Assembly (NCBI RefSeq): GCF_945906775.1 | Contig: NZ_CAMDRE010000001.1 | Location: 744,001-808,000, forward strand | DNA length: 64,000 nt | From: Citrobacter sp. Marseille-Q6884 | Lineage (GTDB): Bacteria > Pseudomonadota > Gammaproteobacteria > Enterobacterales > Enterobacteriaceae | Reading direction: 5' to 3' | Shown here: piece by piece, positions 19,286-27,072 of the stretch | Numbering within the stretch: the stretch's first letter is position 1 | Layout of the letters: every line of letters begins with the position of its first letter | Made by a program: the position numbers and the translations under genes | Notes under the pieces: generated by a model | The model's database searches: none | Told to the model about the DNA's origin: nothing | The model's input: the letters and a program-made list of their open reading frames with translations, nothing else

Positions 19286-19756
19286 TTACCAACGGTAGTG
19301 TGCGAACGCCTTGTTGGCTTCTGCCATACGGTGAACGTCTTCACGTTTCTTAACTGCAGTACCTTTGTTTTCTGCAGCATCAGAAAGTTCGTTCGCCAGG
19401 CGCAGAGCCATGGATTTATCACCGCGTTTACGAGCAGCTTCAACGATCCAACGCATTGCCAGAGCATTACGACGGACCGGACGGACTTCAACTGGTACCT
19501 GATAAGTAGAACCACCAACGCGGCGAGACTTAACTTCGACAGTCGGGCGCACGTTTTCGAGAGCTACTTCGAAAGCTTCCAGTTCGTTTTTACCAGAACG
19601 CTGAGCCAGGGTCTCCAGCGCGCTGTATACGATAGTTTCGGCAGTAGATTTTTTACCATCTACCATCAGGATATTTACAAATTTAGCCAGCAGTTCTGAT
19701 CCGAACTTCGGATCCGGCAGAATTTTACGCTGACCAATGACGCGACGACGTGGCAT
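19286..19756 (-). CDS. rpsG: 30S ribosomal protein S7
   Basis: A 156-residue protein starting MPRRRVIGQRKILPDPKFGS and ending HYRW. This is the short form; E. coli K-12 carries a 179-residue version with a longer tail. S7 organises the 3' major domain of 16S rRNA. In E. coli it also represses the str operon by binding the rpsL-rpsG intercistronic RNA; the 95-base gap here is available for the same control. Confidence 0.98.
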   Translation of the reverse strand: MPRRRVIGQRKILPDPKFGSELLAKFVNILMVDGKKSTAETIVYSALETLAQRSGKNELEAFEVALENVRPTVEVKSRRVGGSTYQVPVEVRPVRRNALAMRWIVEAARKRGDKSMALRLANELSDAAENKGTAVKKREDVHRMAEANKAFAHYRW

Positions 19757-19851
19757 GGAAATACTCCGTTGTTAATTCAGGATTGTCCAAAACTCTAAGA
19801 GTTTAGTTTGACATTAATATAAAACGTTTGGCCTTACTTAACGGAGAACCA

Positions 19852-20226
19852 TTAAGCCTTAGGACGTTTCACGCCATACTTGGAGCGTGATTGCTTACGG
19901 TCTTTAACGCCGGAGCAGTCAAGCGCACCACGAACGGTGTGGTAACGAACACCCGGGAGGTCTTTTACACGACCGCCACGGATCAGGATCACGGAGTGCT
20001 CCTGCAGGTTGTGACCTTCACCACCGATGTAGGAAGTCACTTCAAAACCGTTAGTCAGACGAACACGGCAAACTTTACGCAGTGCGGAGTTCGGTTTTTT
20101 AGGAGTGGTAGTATATACACGAGTACATACGCCACGTTTCTGCGGGCATGCTTCCAGCGCAGGCACGTTGCTTTTTGCAACTTTGCGTGCACGTGGTTTG
20201 CGTACCAGCTGGTTAACTGTTGCCAT
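19852..20226 (-). CDS. rpsL: 30S ribosomal protein S12
   Basis: A 124-residue protein starting MATVNQLVRKPRARK. I took the ATG at 20226; in-frame codons further upstream cover the promoter side of the leader and are not expected to be translated. Lysines 43 and 88 (counting the first Met), the classic streptomycin-resistance positions, are both wild type, as is the conserved PKKPNSALRK loop. S12 is in the decoding centre. First gene of the str operon. Confidence 0.98.
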   Translation of the reverse strand: MATVNQLVRKPRARKVAKSNVPALEACPQKRGVCTRVYTTTPKKPNSALRKVCRVRLTNGFEVTSYIGGEGHNLQEHSVILIRGGRVKDLPGVRYHTVRGALDCSGVKDRKQSRSKYGVKRPKA

Positions 20227-20300
20227 TAAATAGCTCCTGGTTTTAGCTTTTGCTTCGTAAACACGTAATAAAACGACCTCATACAATATGAGGACGCAGA

Positions 20301-20329
20301 ATTTTAGGTCGGTGTCGAAAAGGTGTCAA
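20301..20329 (-). promoter_or_regulatory. str operon promoter
   Basis: A perfect -35 TTGACA (20324-20329, minus strand) and a -10 TAAAAT (20301-20306) are 17 bases apart, about 75 bases before rpsL. The layout matches the E. coli str promoter as I recall it. Confidence 0.9.
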
Positions 20330-20351
20330 GAAATATACAACGATCCCACAA

Positions 20352-20639
20352 TTACCAGGCCATCTGGTTGGGATGCTTCACCGTAAGTCTGACGAAGTCA
20401 GTATAGCCAACCCTGACGACACTGTCTGAAATTTGACCATCTAACCCGCGAGCTTTAATGTCTTCTTCCAGTACATAGACCTTAATGGAGGCGTTTTGCA
20501 GACTTTCAAGGAAGCGGCTCCCTTCTACTGCGGCGGTCACGCCATCCTGGAGTAATAAAAGCTCGTCGTCTTCGCCAAGAAAACGAAGAAGGGAGGAGAA
20601 ATCGGTAAGCCACGCAGAGCGATGTAAGGTATGCAGCAT
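20352..20639 (-). CDS. tusB: Sulfurtransferase complex subunit TusB
   Basis: A 95-residue DsrH-family protein starting MLHTLHRSAWLTDFSSLLRF. TusB with TusC and TusD forms a heterohexamer that takes sulfur from TusA and passes it through TusE to MnmA for 2-thiouridine at the wobble base of Lys, Glu and Gln tRNAs. Last of the tusDCB run, ending just before the str promoter. Confidence 0.96.
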   Translation of the reverse strand: MLHTLHRSAWLTDFSSLLRFLGEDDELLLLQDGVTAAVEGSRFLESLQNASIKVYVLEEDIKARGLDGQISDSVVRVGYTDFVRLTVKHPNQMAW

Positions 20640-20646
20640 GAGAGTC

Positions 20647-21006
20647 TCAAAACCTCAAAATGACGTCATAGTTGCCAAGCTCGCGGCGCAACGCTTCGGG
20701 TTCAAGTACCGTCGCATCAACCACAAAATTGACGCCCTGCTCCAGACCGCGCTCGCGCAATGAGGCGGCGCAAAGCCAGCATTGTTCTATATCGTACAAC
20801 CCAAACAGCTTAAAGGTCGCGATATAGTCCCGGGCCAGGACGACATCAGGTTGCTGCCCCTGTAAGATCTGGAAGACACCATCACCAATAAAGAAAACGC
20901 CAAGGTTTTCCGTTAACGCTGATGTCGCAAGTAAGGCATCGAGTCCTTCGCGGCCAGACGTGCTTCCGTGCGGCACGGTGGAAAAGACAAAAGCAACACG
21001 TTTCAT
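20647..21006 (-). CDS. tusC: Sulfurtransferase complex subunit TusC
   Basis: A 119-residue DsrF-family protein starting MKRVAFVFSTVPHGSTSG. I chose the ATG at 21006, which overlaps the tusD stop by one base (TAATG), over an in-frame upstream codon inside tusD. TusC is a structural partner of TusD in the TusBCD complex. A 7-base gap leads to tusB. Confidence 0.96.
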   Translation of the reverse strand: MKRVAFVFSTVPHGSTSGREGLDALLATSALTENLGVFFIGDGVFQILQGQQPDVVLARDYIATFKLFGLYDIEQCWLCAASLRERGLEQGVNFVVDATVLEPEALRRELGNYDVILRF

Positions 21007-21392
21007 TAAAACTGCACCACGCGATCGCAAGTCAGAGATGACTCAGCCAAAGAACCCAGCCCGCTGAGGCTAAAACCTGATTGTAAATTAGCACATGCCA
21101 ACCCCAATCTCTTTGCTTCAACCTCATCAACAACACCACGACGCAACGCCGCCGCCACACAGATATGCAGCTCCACACCGTGTTGCTGGTTAAGCTGTTG
21201 CCAGGCTCGCACCAGATCAAATTCATCACTGGCAGGCGATGTCAGAAAGTTCGCGTTATACACGCCTTCGCGATAGAAAAAGACGCGACTTAACTCATGC
21301 CCTTCCTCAAGCAACGCGTGAGCAAATTGCAGCGCGCTGCTCGCCTGTTGTGTGCCGTAAGCGGGTCCGGTCACCATGATGGCAAAACGCAT
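21006..21392 (-). CDS. tusD: Sulfurtransferase complex subunit TusD
   Basis: A 128-residue DsrE-family protein. Cys78 (in ELHICVAAALRRG) is the persulfide-carrying residue and is present. It accepts sulfur from TusA and hands it to TusE. It overlaps yheO and tusC by one base each, so the genes are translationally coupled. Confidence 0.97.
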   Translation of the reverse strand: MRFAIMVTGPAYGTQQASSALQFAHALLEEGHELSRVFFYREGVYNANFLTSPASDEFDLVRAWQQLNQQHGVELHICVAAALRRGVVDEVEAKRLGLACANLQSGFSLSGLGSLAESSLTCDRVVQF

Positions 21393-22114
21393 TACTTATC
21401 TTGCCCCTGGAAATCGCCGCTTTTGAACTGGCGAATATAGAGGTAGACAGTGTGCTTGGAGATGTTCAGACGGTCAGCAACCTGGTTTATCGCATCTTTG
21501 ATATCGAAGATGCCTTTCTCATACAGATTCAGGACGATCTGACGATTCTTCGCGTTGTTCGATACGTTGCGATCGGCATTCACTTCTTCAATCGTGAACT
21601 CGAGCGTCTGGGTTACCAGATCTTCCACGGATGACGCGAAATTCACGGCAGAACCCACTTCCGGGGTTTCCGGTGGAATAAAGGTGCTCATTATCTGCGA
21701 GAAAGGCACATCAAGATTCATGTTGATGCACAGCAGACCAATAACGCGATGCTCACGGTTGCGAATAGCAATCGTCACCGACTTCATCAAGACACCGCTT
21801 TTCGCACGTGTAAAATAACATTTCGACACGCTGCTATCCGCACCCGTCATATCATGCAGCATGCGCAACGCAAGGTCGGTAATCGGAGAGCCGATTTTTC
21901 GGCCCGTGTGTTCACCGTTGGCGATGCGAATGGCCGAGCATTTCAAATCCTGCAAAGAGTGCAATACGATTTCACAATGGGAACCAATGAGCATCGCTAA
22001 CCCGTCCACTACCGCTTCGTAGGATTTAAGGATATCGAAGTCGGTTTGATCGAATGGACGTTGATCCAGCAAATCAAGTTCACTGGTTTCGTTGGTTAAA
22101 AGCGACCTGGACAT
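21392..22114 (-). CDS. yheO: YheO, PAS-like/HTH transcriptional regulator
   Basis: A 240-residue protein starting MSRSLLTNETSELDLLDQRP. The YheO-like PAS domain spans about 25-130, and a DauR-type helix-turn-helix lies near 185-230 (VADRLNISKHTVYLYIRQF). The ligand and targets are not established. I chose the ATG at 22114, with AAGGAG 11 bases upstream; a GTG at 22126 overlaps that Shine-Dalgarno and is unlikely. Its fixed place ahead of tusDCB, with a one-base overlap, suggests co-expression with the tRNA thiolation genes. Confidence 0.93.
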   Translation of the reverse strand: MSRSLLTNETSELDLLDQRPFDQTDFDILKSYEAVVDGLAMLIGSHCEIVLHSLQDLKCSAIRIANGEHTGRKIGSPITDLALRMLHDMTGADSSVSKCYFTRAKSGVLMKSVTIAIRNREHRVIGLLCINMNLDVPFSQIMSTFIPPETPEVGSAVNFASSVEDLVTQTLEFTIEEVNADRNVSNNAKNRQIVLNLYEKGIFDIKDAINQVADRLNISKHTVYLYIRQFKSGDFQGQDK

Positions 22115-22239
22115 GAAAAAAAGCACTCCTTTTCAGGAGCCTGTCGTTATATTGTCAGGGCAGGCTCATCACTATTGGGGCATCTAAAGTAATACAGCGC
22201 ACGAGGCGCTTTCCAGTATTAATTATATCCTGTAGATAA

Positions 22240-22270
22240 TAAAAAAACCGCCGCCCTGTGGGCGGCGGTT
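22240..22270 (-). terminator. fkpA terminator
   Basis: A 10-bp GC-rich stem ACCGCCGCCC/GGGCGGCGGT with loop TGT is followed on the minus strand by seven T. It lies 10 bases after the fkpA stop. Confidence 0.92.
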
Positions 22271-22279
22271 TGTCGAACC

Positions 22280-23098
22280 TTATTTCTTGCTGGCATCCGC
22301 CGCTTTATCAGCAGGCGCTGCATCTGGCTTCGCCTCTGCTTTCGGTGCTGGTTTGATGTCTAACAGTTCAACATCAAAGACCAGTGTGGAGTTTGCCGGA
22401 ATGCCCGGAACGCCCGTTTTGCCGTAAGCCAGATCCGGTGGAATGACCAGCTGGATTTTACCGCCTTTCTTGATGTTCTTCAGACCTTCAGTCCAGCCAG
22501 GGATAACACCGTCAAGACGGAAAGAGAGCGGCTCACCACGGGTGTAGGAGTTATCAAACTCTTTACCGTCGATCAGCGTACCTTTGTAGTTTACAACAAC
22601 CGTGTCGCTGTCTTTCGGTGCTTCACCGGTACCTTCTTTCTCTACTTTGTAGACCAGGCCAGTAGAAGAGGTTTTAACCCCTTTCTCTTTAGCAAACTTC
22701 TCGCGATACACTTTACCTTTGGCTTCATTATCAGCCGCGTCTTTTTCCATTTTCGCCTGAGCGGAAGACTTCACGCGCGCTTCGAATGCCTGCAGAGTTT
22801 GTTCGATTTCCTGGTCAGACAATTTGCTCTTGTCTGCAAATGCATCCTGAACACCCGCGATCAGCTGATCTTTATCCAGTTTGATGCCCAGTTTTTCCTG
22901 CTCTTTCAGAGAGTTTTCCATGTAACGCCCCAGGGACGCGCCCAGCGCGTAAGCTGATTTCTGGTCGTCATTTTTGAATGCAGCTTTGCTGTCAGCGGTA
23001 GCGGCTGGTTTCGCAGCATCAGCAGCGAAGGTGATTGGGGCATGCAGAGCAACGGCCATCGTGGTCGCCAGCAGCGTTACTTTAAACAGTGATTTCAT
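22280..23098 (-). CDS. fkpA: FkpA, periplasmic FKBP-type peptidyl-prolyl isomerase
   Basis: A 272-residue protein with a Sec signal peptide (MKSLFKVTLLATTMAVALHA, cleavage probably after AFA at about 25). A helical dimerisation and chaperone domain (about 30-140) is followed by an FKBP domain (about 145-255) with VNYKGTLIDGKEFDNSY and the end VFDVELLDIKP. FkpA folds envelope proteins and imported colicins. The C-terminal tail is Ala/Lys/Pro-rich. A possible sigma-E promoter lies upstream, consistent with envelope-stress induction. Confidence 0.97.
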   Translation of the reverse strand: MKSLFKVTLLATTMAVALHAPITFAADAAKPAATADSKAAFKNDDQKSAYALGASLGRYMENSLKEQEKLGIKLDKDQLIAGVQDAFADKSKLSDQEIEQTLQAFEARVKSSAQAKMEKDAADNEAKGKVYREKFAKEKGVKTSSTGLVYKVEKEGTGEAPKDSDTVVVNYKGTLIDGKEFDNSYTRGEPLSFRLDGVIPGWTEGLKNIKKGGKIQLVIPPDLAYGKTGVPGIPANSTLVFDVELLDIKPAPKAEAKPDAAPADKAADASKK

Positions 23099-23209
23099 CC
23101 ATTTCTCCAGGGCCGGGGCATCTCACCCCAGGGTTATCTAACATAAAAATGTACTATAAAGCGTTGCAGAACAAATCAACATACAGGCACGCCCTATTAT
23201 CGCCACTTT

Positions 23210-23237
23210 TCAGACTCTTTTTGTTTAAATTAGTTTC
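23210..23237 (-). promoter_or_regulatory. Candidate sigma-E promoter of fkpA
   Basis: On the minus strand GAAACT (23232-23237) is followed after 17 bases by TCTGA (23210-23214) and AAA. This resembles the sigma-E pattern GGAACTT-N15/16-TCTGA and what I recall of the E. coli fkpA promoter. The -35 and the spacing are not perfect. Confidence 0.5.
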
Positions 23238-23329
23238 GTTGCAGGGGAATGAGTACTGTGCAAACAGACAAAGTTGAGTAGAATTCGCCACAATCCGCGA
23301 TCTGCCGGAAATAACAGAAGAGGTGAATC

Positions 23330-23548
23330 ATGCAGGATACAACAATGGAAACTCGCCTGGCTGAGCTGGAAAGTCGCCTGGCATTTCAGGAAATCACCAT
23401 TGAAGAGCTCAATGTGACGGTAACCGCACACGAACTGGAAATGGCTAAACTGCGCGATCATCTGCGTCTACTGACGGAGAAGCTCAAAGCAACGCAGCCA
23501 TCTCATATTGCGGCGCAGTCCGAAGAGACACCACCACCCCATTATTGA
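23330..23548 (+). CDS. slyX: SlyX family protein
   Basis: A 72-residue, mostly coiled-coil protein (heptads about 5-55: TRLAELESRLAFQEITIEEL) with a proline-rich end TPPPHY. The function is unknown. It is divergent from fkpA and convergent with slyD, the same arrangement as in E. coli. Confidence 0.95.
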   Translation: MQDTTMETRLAELESRLAFQEITIEELNVTVTAHELEMAKLRDHLRLLTEKLKATQPSHIAAQSEETPPPHY

Positions 23549-23553
23549 GATAT

Positions 23554-23583
23554 AAAAAAAGCGGGGATCTCCCGCTTTTTTTT
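23554..23583 (+). terminator. slyX terminator
   Basis: AAAAAAAGCGGGGATCTCCCGCTTTTTTTT: a GCGGGGA/TCTCCCGC-type stem flanked by A and T runs, directly after the slyX stop. Confidence 0.9.
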
Positions 23584-23622
23584 GTGCCGGATGGTGACGC
23601 AAACGTCTTACCCGGCCTACTC
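23584..23622. repeat. REP-like palindrome between slyX and slyD
   Basis: TGCCGGATGGTGACGC and GTCTTACCCGGCCTAC form the imperfect palindrome typical of enterobacterial REP elements, sitting between convergent genes. Confidence 0.75.
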
Positions 23623-23682
23623 ATCATACCCAAAACCGTTCAACTCACAGCAACACCGCCGTGGGTTGAAAGATGACAGGTA

Positions 23683-24279
23683 TTAGTGGCAACCGCAGCC
23701 GCCGTGACCTTTACCGCCACCACCGCAGCAGCCTTCGCCGCCGTGCTCATGACCGTGGTCATGGCCGTGACCGCCGCAGCAGCCTTCGTGATCGTGGTCA
23801 TGGTCGTGACCGTGCGCACCGTGAACGTGGCCGTGAGCCAGTTCTTCTTCGGTCGCTTCGCGGATCGCAACAACTTCTACGTTGAATTTCAGATTCTGGC
23901 CAGCCAGCATGTGGTTACCGTCAACCACTACGTGGTCATCTTCCACTTCGGTAATTTCTACCGGTACTGGACCCTGGTCGGTTTCAGCCAGGAAACGCAT
24001 GCCAACCTGCAGCTCGTCAACGCCCATGAAAACGTCTTTAGGAACGCGCTGTACCAGGTTTTCGTCATACTGACCGTAAGCATCGTTCGCGCCCACAGCA
24101 ACGTCGAATTTATCACCAACTTCATGACCGTCCAGCGCTGTTTCCAGGCCAGAAATCAGGGAACCGTGACCATGCAGGTAGTCCAGCGGTGCACTCACCG
24201 GAGACTCATCAACCAACACACCGTCTTCTGTACGTACCTGATAGGCCAGGCTGACCACCAGGTCCTTTGCTACTTTCAT
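23683..24279 (-). CDS. slyD: SlyD, FKBP-type isomerase and nickel chaperone
   Basis: A 198-residue cytoplasmic protein starting MKVAKDLVVSLAYQVRTEDG. The FKBP domain (about 1-65 and 130-148) holds an inserted IF chaperone domain (about 70-128). The tail from about 150 is rich in His, Cys, Asp and Gly (HGHDHDHDHEGCCGGHGHDH) and binds Ni and Zn. Known roles are prolyl isomerisation, feeding nickel to hydrogenase maturation, and enabling phiX174 lysis. Confidence 0.97.
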   Translation of the reverse strand: MKVAKDLVVSLAYQVRTEDGVLVDESPVSAPLDYLHGHGSLISGLETALDGHEVGDKFDVAVGANDAYGQYDENLVQRVPKDVFMGVDELQVGMRFLAETDQGPVPVEITEVEDDHVVVDGNHMLAGQNLKFNVEVVAIREATEEELAHGHVHGAHGHDHDHDHEGCCGGHGHDHGHEHGGEGCCGGGGKGHGGCGCH

Positions 24280-24373
24280 GATATCTCCTGAGCATGGAAA
24301 GAATAGTGGCGCAGATTGTAGCGGAATTCTGCACCCGTGTACCCTCTAGCTTAAAAAAAGCTGCGGCATATCG

Positions 24374-24574
24374 CTAGTCCGGATGAAAAATCCCTATCAC
24401 TTGCTCTTCTTTGCGAACGTGCTCGCGCGCTTCTTCATCGGCTTCTCGCATCTGATGGCCGCACTTAACACACTCAACAATATCGATATTATTTTCACGC
24501 CACATCGCCAGCGAATCCTGAGCCTGGCAGGACGGGCATTTTGCCCCTGCAATAAAACGTTTACGGATTGCCAT
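24374..24574 (-). CDS. yheV: YheV family putative zinc-ribbon protein
   Basis: A 66-residue protein starting MAIRKRFIAGAKCPSCQAQD. Two pairs, CPSC (13-16) and CVKC (35-38), form a likely zinc ribbon. The role is unknown. It lies 9 bases after kefB and is probably the third gene of a kefG-kefB-yheV unit. Confidence 0.93.
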   Translation of the reverse strand: MAIRKRFIAGAKCPSCQAQDSLAMWRENNIDIVECVKCGHQMREADEEAREHVRKEEQVIGIFHPD

Positions 24575-24583
24575 GGTTATCCT

Positions 24584-26389
24584 CTACTCAAATTCATCCC
24601 AGCCATCTAACTGGCGTCGCTCTTGTTGCATCTCGCGATGGAAAATCTCTTCCAGTTCACGCCGGGCTTCTCTGGCACGCGAGATTTGTACCGTGTCGGT
24701 ATGTACCGGGATAAGCTCCCGTAACATGCGCATGTCCAGCCGGCGAAAATGCAGCTGAGCGCGCTGAGCCTGATGCGGATGCATACCCAATGAGACCAGC
24801 GTTTTACGCCCCAACTCCAATGCACTCGAAAAGGTTTCTCGGGAAAACTGTGTTACACCTGCCTGTAATAACTCATGTGCTTCAACACGTCCGCGCGCTC
24901 GCGCAAGAATATGCAAATGCGGGAAGTGTTGCTGACAAAGTTCCACCAGCTTCATGGTGTCTTCAGGCTCATTGCATGTAATCACTATCGATTCCGCTGC
25001 TTCCGCGCCAGCAGAACGTAACAGCTCGACCTGCGTCGCGTCGCCGTAATACACCTTATAGCCGTATTTGCGCATCAGGTTAACCGCGCTGATATCTCGC
25101 TCCAGGACGGTAATACGCATTTTATTCGCCATCAGCAAACGACCAATCACCTGACCAAAGCGCCCGAATCCCACCACAATTACCTGTGGCTTATCATCTT
25201 CCACCCAGGGTTTTTCATCTTCGTCATCCGGGCCGTTAAACTGGCGAGAGAGCCATTTATCAATCAATTTCATTAGCAGCGGCGTCGTCATCATCGACAA
25301 CGTGACGGTCACCAGTAGCAGCGCCATTTGATCGCCCTGAAACAGTCGCTGTGAAGAGGCGATTGAGAAAAGAACAAAGGCAAATTCACCCCCCTGACTT
25401 AATACACCAGCAAACTGCATCCGCTCGGAGCTTCTCATTCCATACAGCCGCGCCAGAAAATAGAGTACCGACGTCTTAACGACCACCAGCACAATGACGC
25501 TCGCCACCACCCACAAAAGGTGGGTATAGAGCACGCCAAGATTCAGCGACATCCCTACCGAGATAAAGAACAAACCAAGCAGCAGGCCTTTAAAGGGATC
25601 AATGGCCGTTTCCAGCTCGTGTCGGTATTCACTTTCCGCCAATAGCACGCCCGCGATAAACGTCCCGAGCGCCATCGACAGCCCCAGCGCATCCATAAAT
25701 AATGCAGAACCCAGCACCAGCAGCAGCGTCGCGGCGGTAAACACTTCCCGCACACCGGAGCCCGCAATAAATCGAAACACAGGCCGCAGCAGGTAACGTC
25801 CGCCAATCAGCATGCCGGCAAAGGCCAGCACCTTCATCCCAATTTTGATCCAGTCAAAATGCTCATCGGCTGAGCCCGCTAACAGCGGCACCAACGCCAG
25901 TGCGGGGATCACGGCCAGATCCTGAAACAGCAGCACCGAAAATCCCAACTGGCCCGATTCGCTGCGGTTCATCCCCTTTTCCCGCATCAGCTGTAGCGCC
26001 ATCGCCGTCGAGGACATCGCCAGACCAATGCCGCCCACGACCGCCGCCTGCCAGGAGAAATTCGTCAGCATGAGCAACCCAGCCAAAACGACGGCGCTGA
26101 GTACGACCTGCGCCGCGCCCACGCCAAAGATGGAACGCCGCAGTTGCCACAGCTTAGACGGGTTAAGCTCCAGTCCGATAATGAACATCAGGAACACGAC
26201 ACCCAGCTCAGAGAAGTGCAGAATTTCATCCACATCACTGATGAAGCCTAATCCCCATGGGCCGATAGCAATTCCCGCCAACAGATACCCTAAAACAGGG
26301 CCAATCCCCAGCCGCGATGCCAACGGCACCGCAGCCACCGCCGCGAAGAGAAACAGCACTCCCGCCAGCAATAAATCAGAACCTTCCAT
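24584..26389 (-). CDS. kefB: Glutathione-regulated potassium efflux antiporter KefB
   Basis: A 601-residue K+/H+ antiporter. The N-terminal 380 residues form a CPA2-type membrane domain with about 12 helices. A cytosolic RCK/TrkA-N domain starts near 400 (VIVVGFGRFGQVIGRLL) and binds glutathione (inhibitory) or its electrophile adducts (activating). Efflux acidifies the cell and protects against electrophiles such as methylglyoxal. I take the ATG at 26389, which overlaps the kefG stop by one base (TGATG). KefG is its activating partner. Confidence 0.97.
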   Translation of the reverse strand: MEGSDLLLAGVLFLFAAVAAVPLASRLGIGPVLGYLLAGIAIGPWGLGFISDVDEILHFSELGVVFLMFIIGLELNPSKLWQLRRSIFGVGAAQVVLSAVVLAGLLMLTNFSWQAAVVGGIGLAMSSTAMALQLMREKGMNRSESGQLGFSVLLFQDLAVIPALALVPLLAGSADEHFDWIKIGMKVLAFAGMLIGGRYLLRPVFRFIAGSGVREVFTAATLLLVLGSALFMDALGLSMALGTFIAGVLLAESEYRHELETAIDPFKGLLLGLFFISVGMSLNLGVLYTHLLWVVASVIVLVVVKTSVLYFLARLYGMRSSERMQFAGVLSQGGEFAFVLFSIASSQRLFQGDQMALLLVTVTLSMMTTPLLMKLIDKWLSRQFNGPDDEDEKPWVEDDKPQVIVVGFGRFGQVIGRLLMANKMRITVLERDISAVNLMRKYGYKVYYGDATQVELLRSAGAEAAESIVITCNEPEDTMKLVELCQQHFPHLHILARARGRVEAHELLQAGVTQFSRETFSSALELGRKTLVSLGMHPHQAQRAQLHFRRLDMRMLRELIPVHTDTVQISRAREARRELEEIFHREMQQERRQLDGWDEFE

Positions 26390-26943
26390 CAACGGCCTCC
26401 TGGGGGAATCGGATTTGCCAGCCAGTCACCATACGCTTTGGCATGGCTCTCCAGCTCCTGGCTGGTTTGCCGCCTGGCCCAGTAAACGATAATGGGGCTC
26501 ATCCAGTGCATCCGGCACATACCTGCCGTCAACTCAAAAGGACGCAGCACATCGCTCATTGGATAGCGGTTCAAGGCATCATAGCGGTAAGCGCTCTCCG
26601 GCTCACCGGTCGTAATCACGCTTCGCCAGTACTTTCCCGCCAGTTGATTTCCTCCCGGCCCGCTGGCAAATCCACGGCTCAGTACGCGGTCAAACCACTC
26701 CTTTAGCAGAGCAGGACAGCTATAGGTATACAGCGGATGCTGAAAGACAATCACATCGTGCTCGCACAACAGCGCCTGCTCATGTGGGATGTCGATAAAA
26801 AAATCGGGATAGTGCGCGTAAAGATCGTGCACGGTAACATTACTGAGCTGCATGGCCGGTTTAAGCAGAACCCGGTTCGCGACCGAGTCCTGAGATTCCG
26901 GATGGGCATACAGCAGCAACACTTTCGCTGGCTGGAACATCAT
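26389..26943 (-). CDS. kefG: KefG, ancillary oxidoreductase for KefB
   Basis: A 184-residue flavodoxin-like protein of the NQO1 family, starting MMFQPAKVLLLYAHPESQDS. The FMN-binding elements include VFQHPLYTYSCPALLKEW (about 69-86) and TTGEPESAYRY. It binds the cytosolic domain of KefB and is needed for full activity. It starts the kefGB unit, divergent from yheS. Confidence 0.97.
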   Translation of the reverse strand: MMFQPAKVLLLYAHPESQDSVANRVLLKPAMQLSNVTVHDLYAHYPDFFIDIPHEQALLCEHDVIVFQHPLYTYSCPALLKEWFDRVLSRGFASGPGGNQLAGKYWRSVITTGEPESAYRYDALNRYPMSDVLRPFELTAGMCRMHWMSPIIVYWARRQTSQELESHAKAYGDWLANPIPPGGR

Positions 26944-27028
26944 CCCCCTCCCGGTTATGTCTTTTGTCTATTTTCGACGTTTTGGGCTACCATTGCGCCT
27001 CGGTGCGGCAAACCGCCCGCACATTACA

Positions 27029-27043
27029 TTATCATAATGATAA
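27029..27043. promoter_or_regulatory. Perfect 7-1-7 palindrome before yheS
   Basis: TTATCAT-A-ATGATAA is an exact inverted repeat centred about 37 bases before the yheS ATG, in the 129-base gap divergent from kefG. It looks like an operator for a dimeric regulator or an AT-rich promoter element. No known binding site matches well: the half-sites are in the opposite order to a Fur 7-1-7 site. Confidence 0.4.
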
Positions 27044-27072
27044 ATTAACATAGTCTGAACATACGGCGCCTT

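Noticed and set aside
24300..24373. A possible terminator after yheV in the AAAAAAAGCTGC region
   Set aside because: The A-run has no convincing GC-rich inverted repeat in the right orientation for either yheV or slyD.
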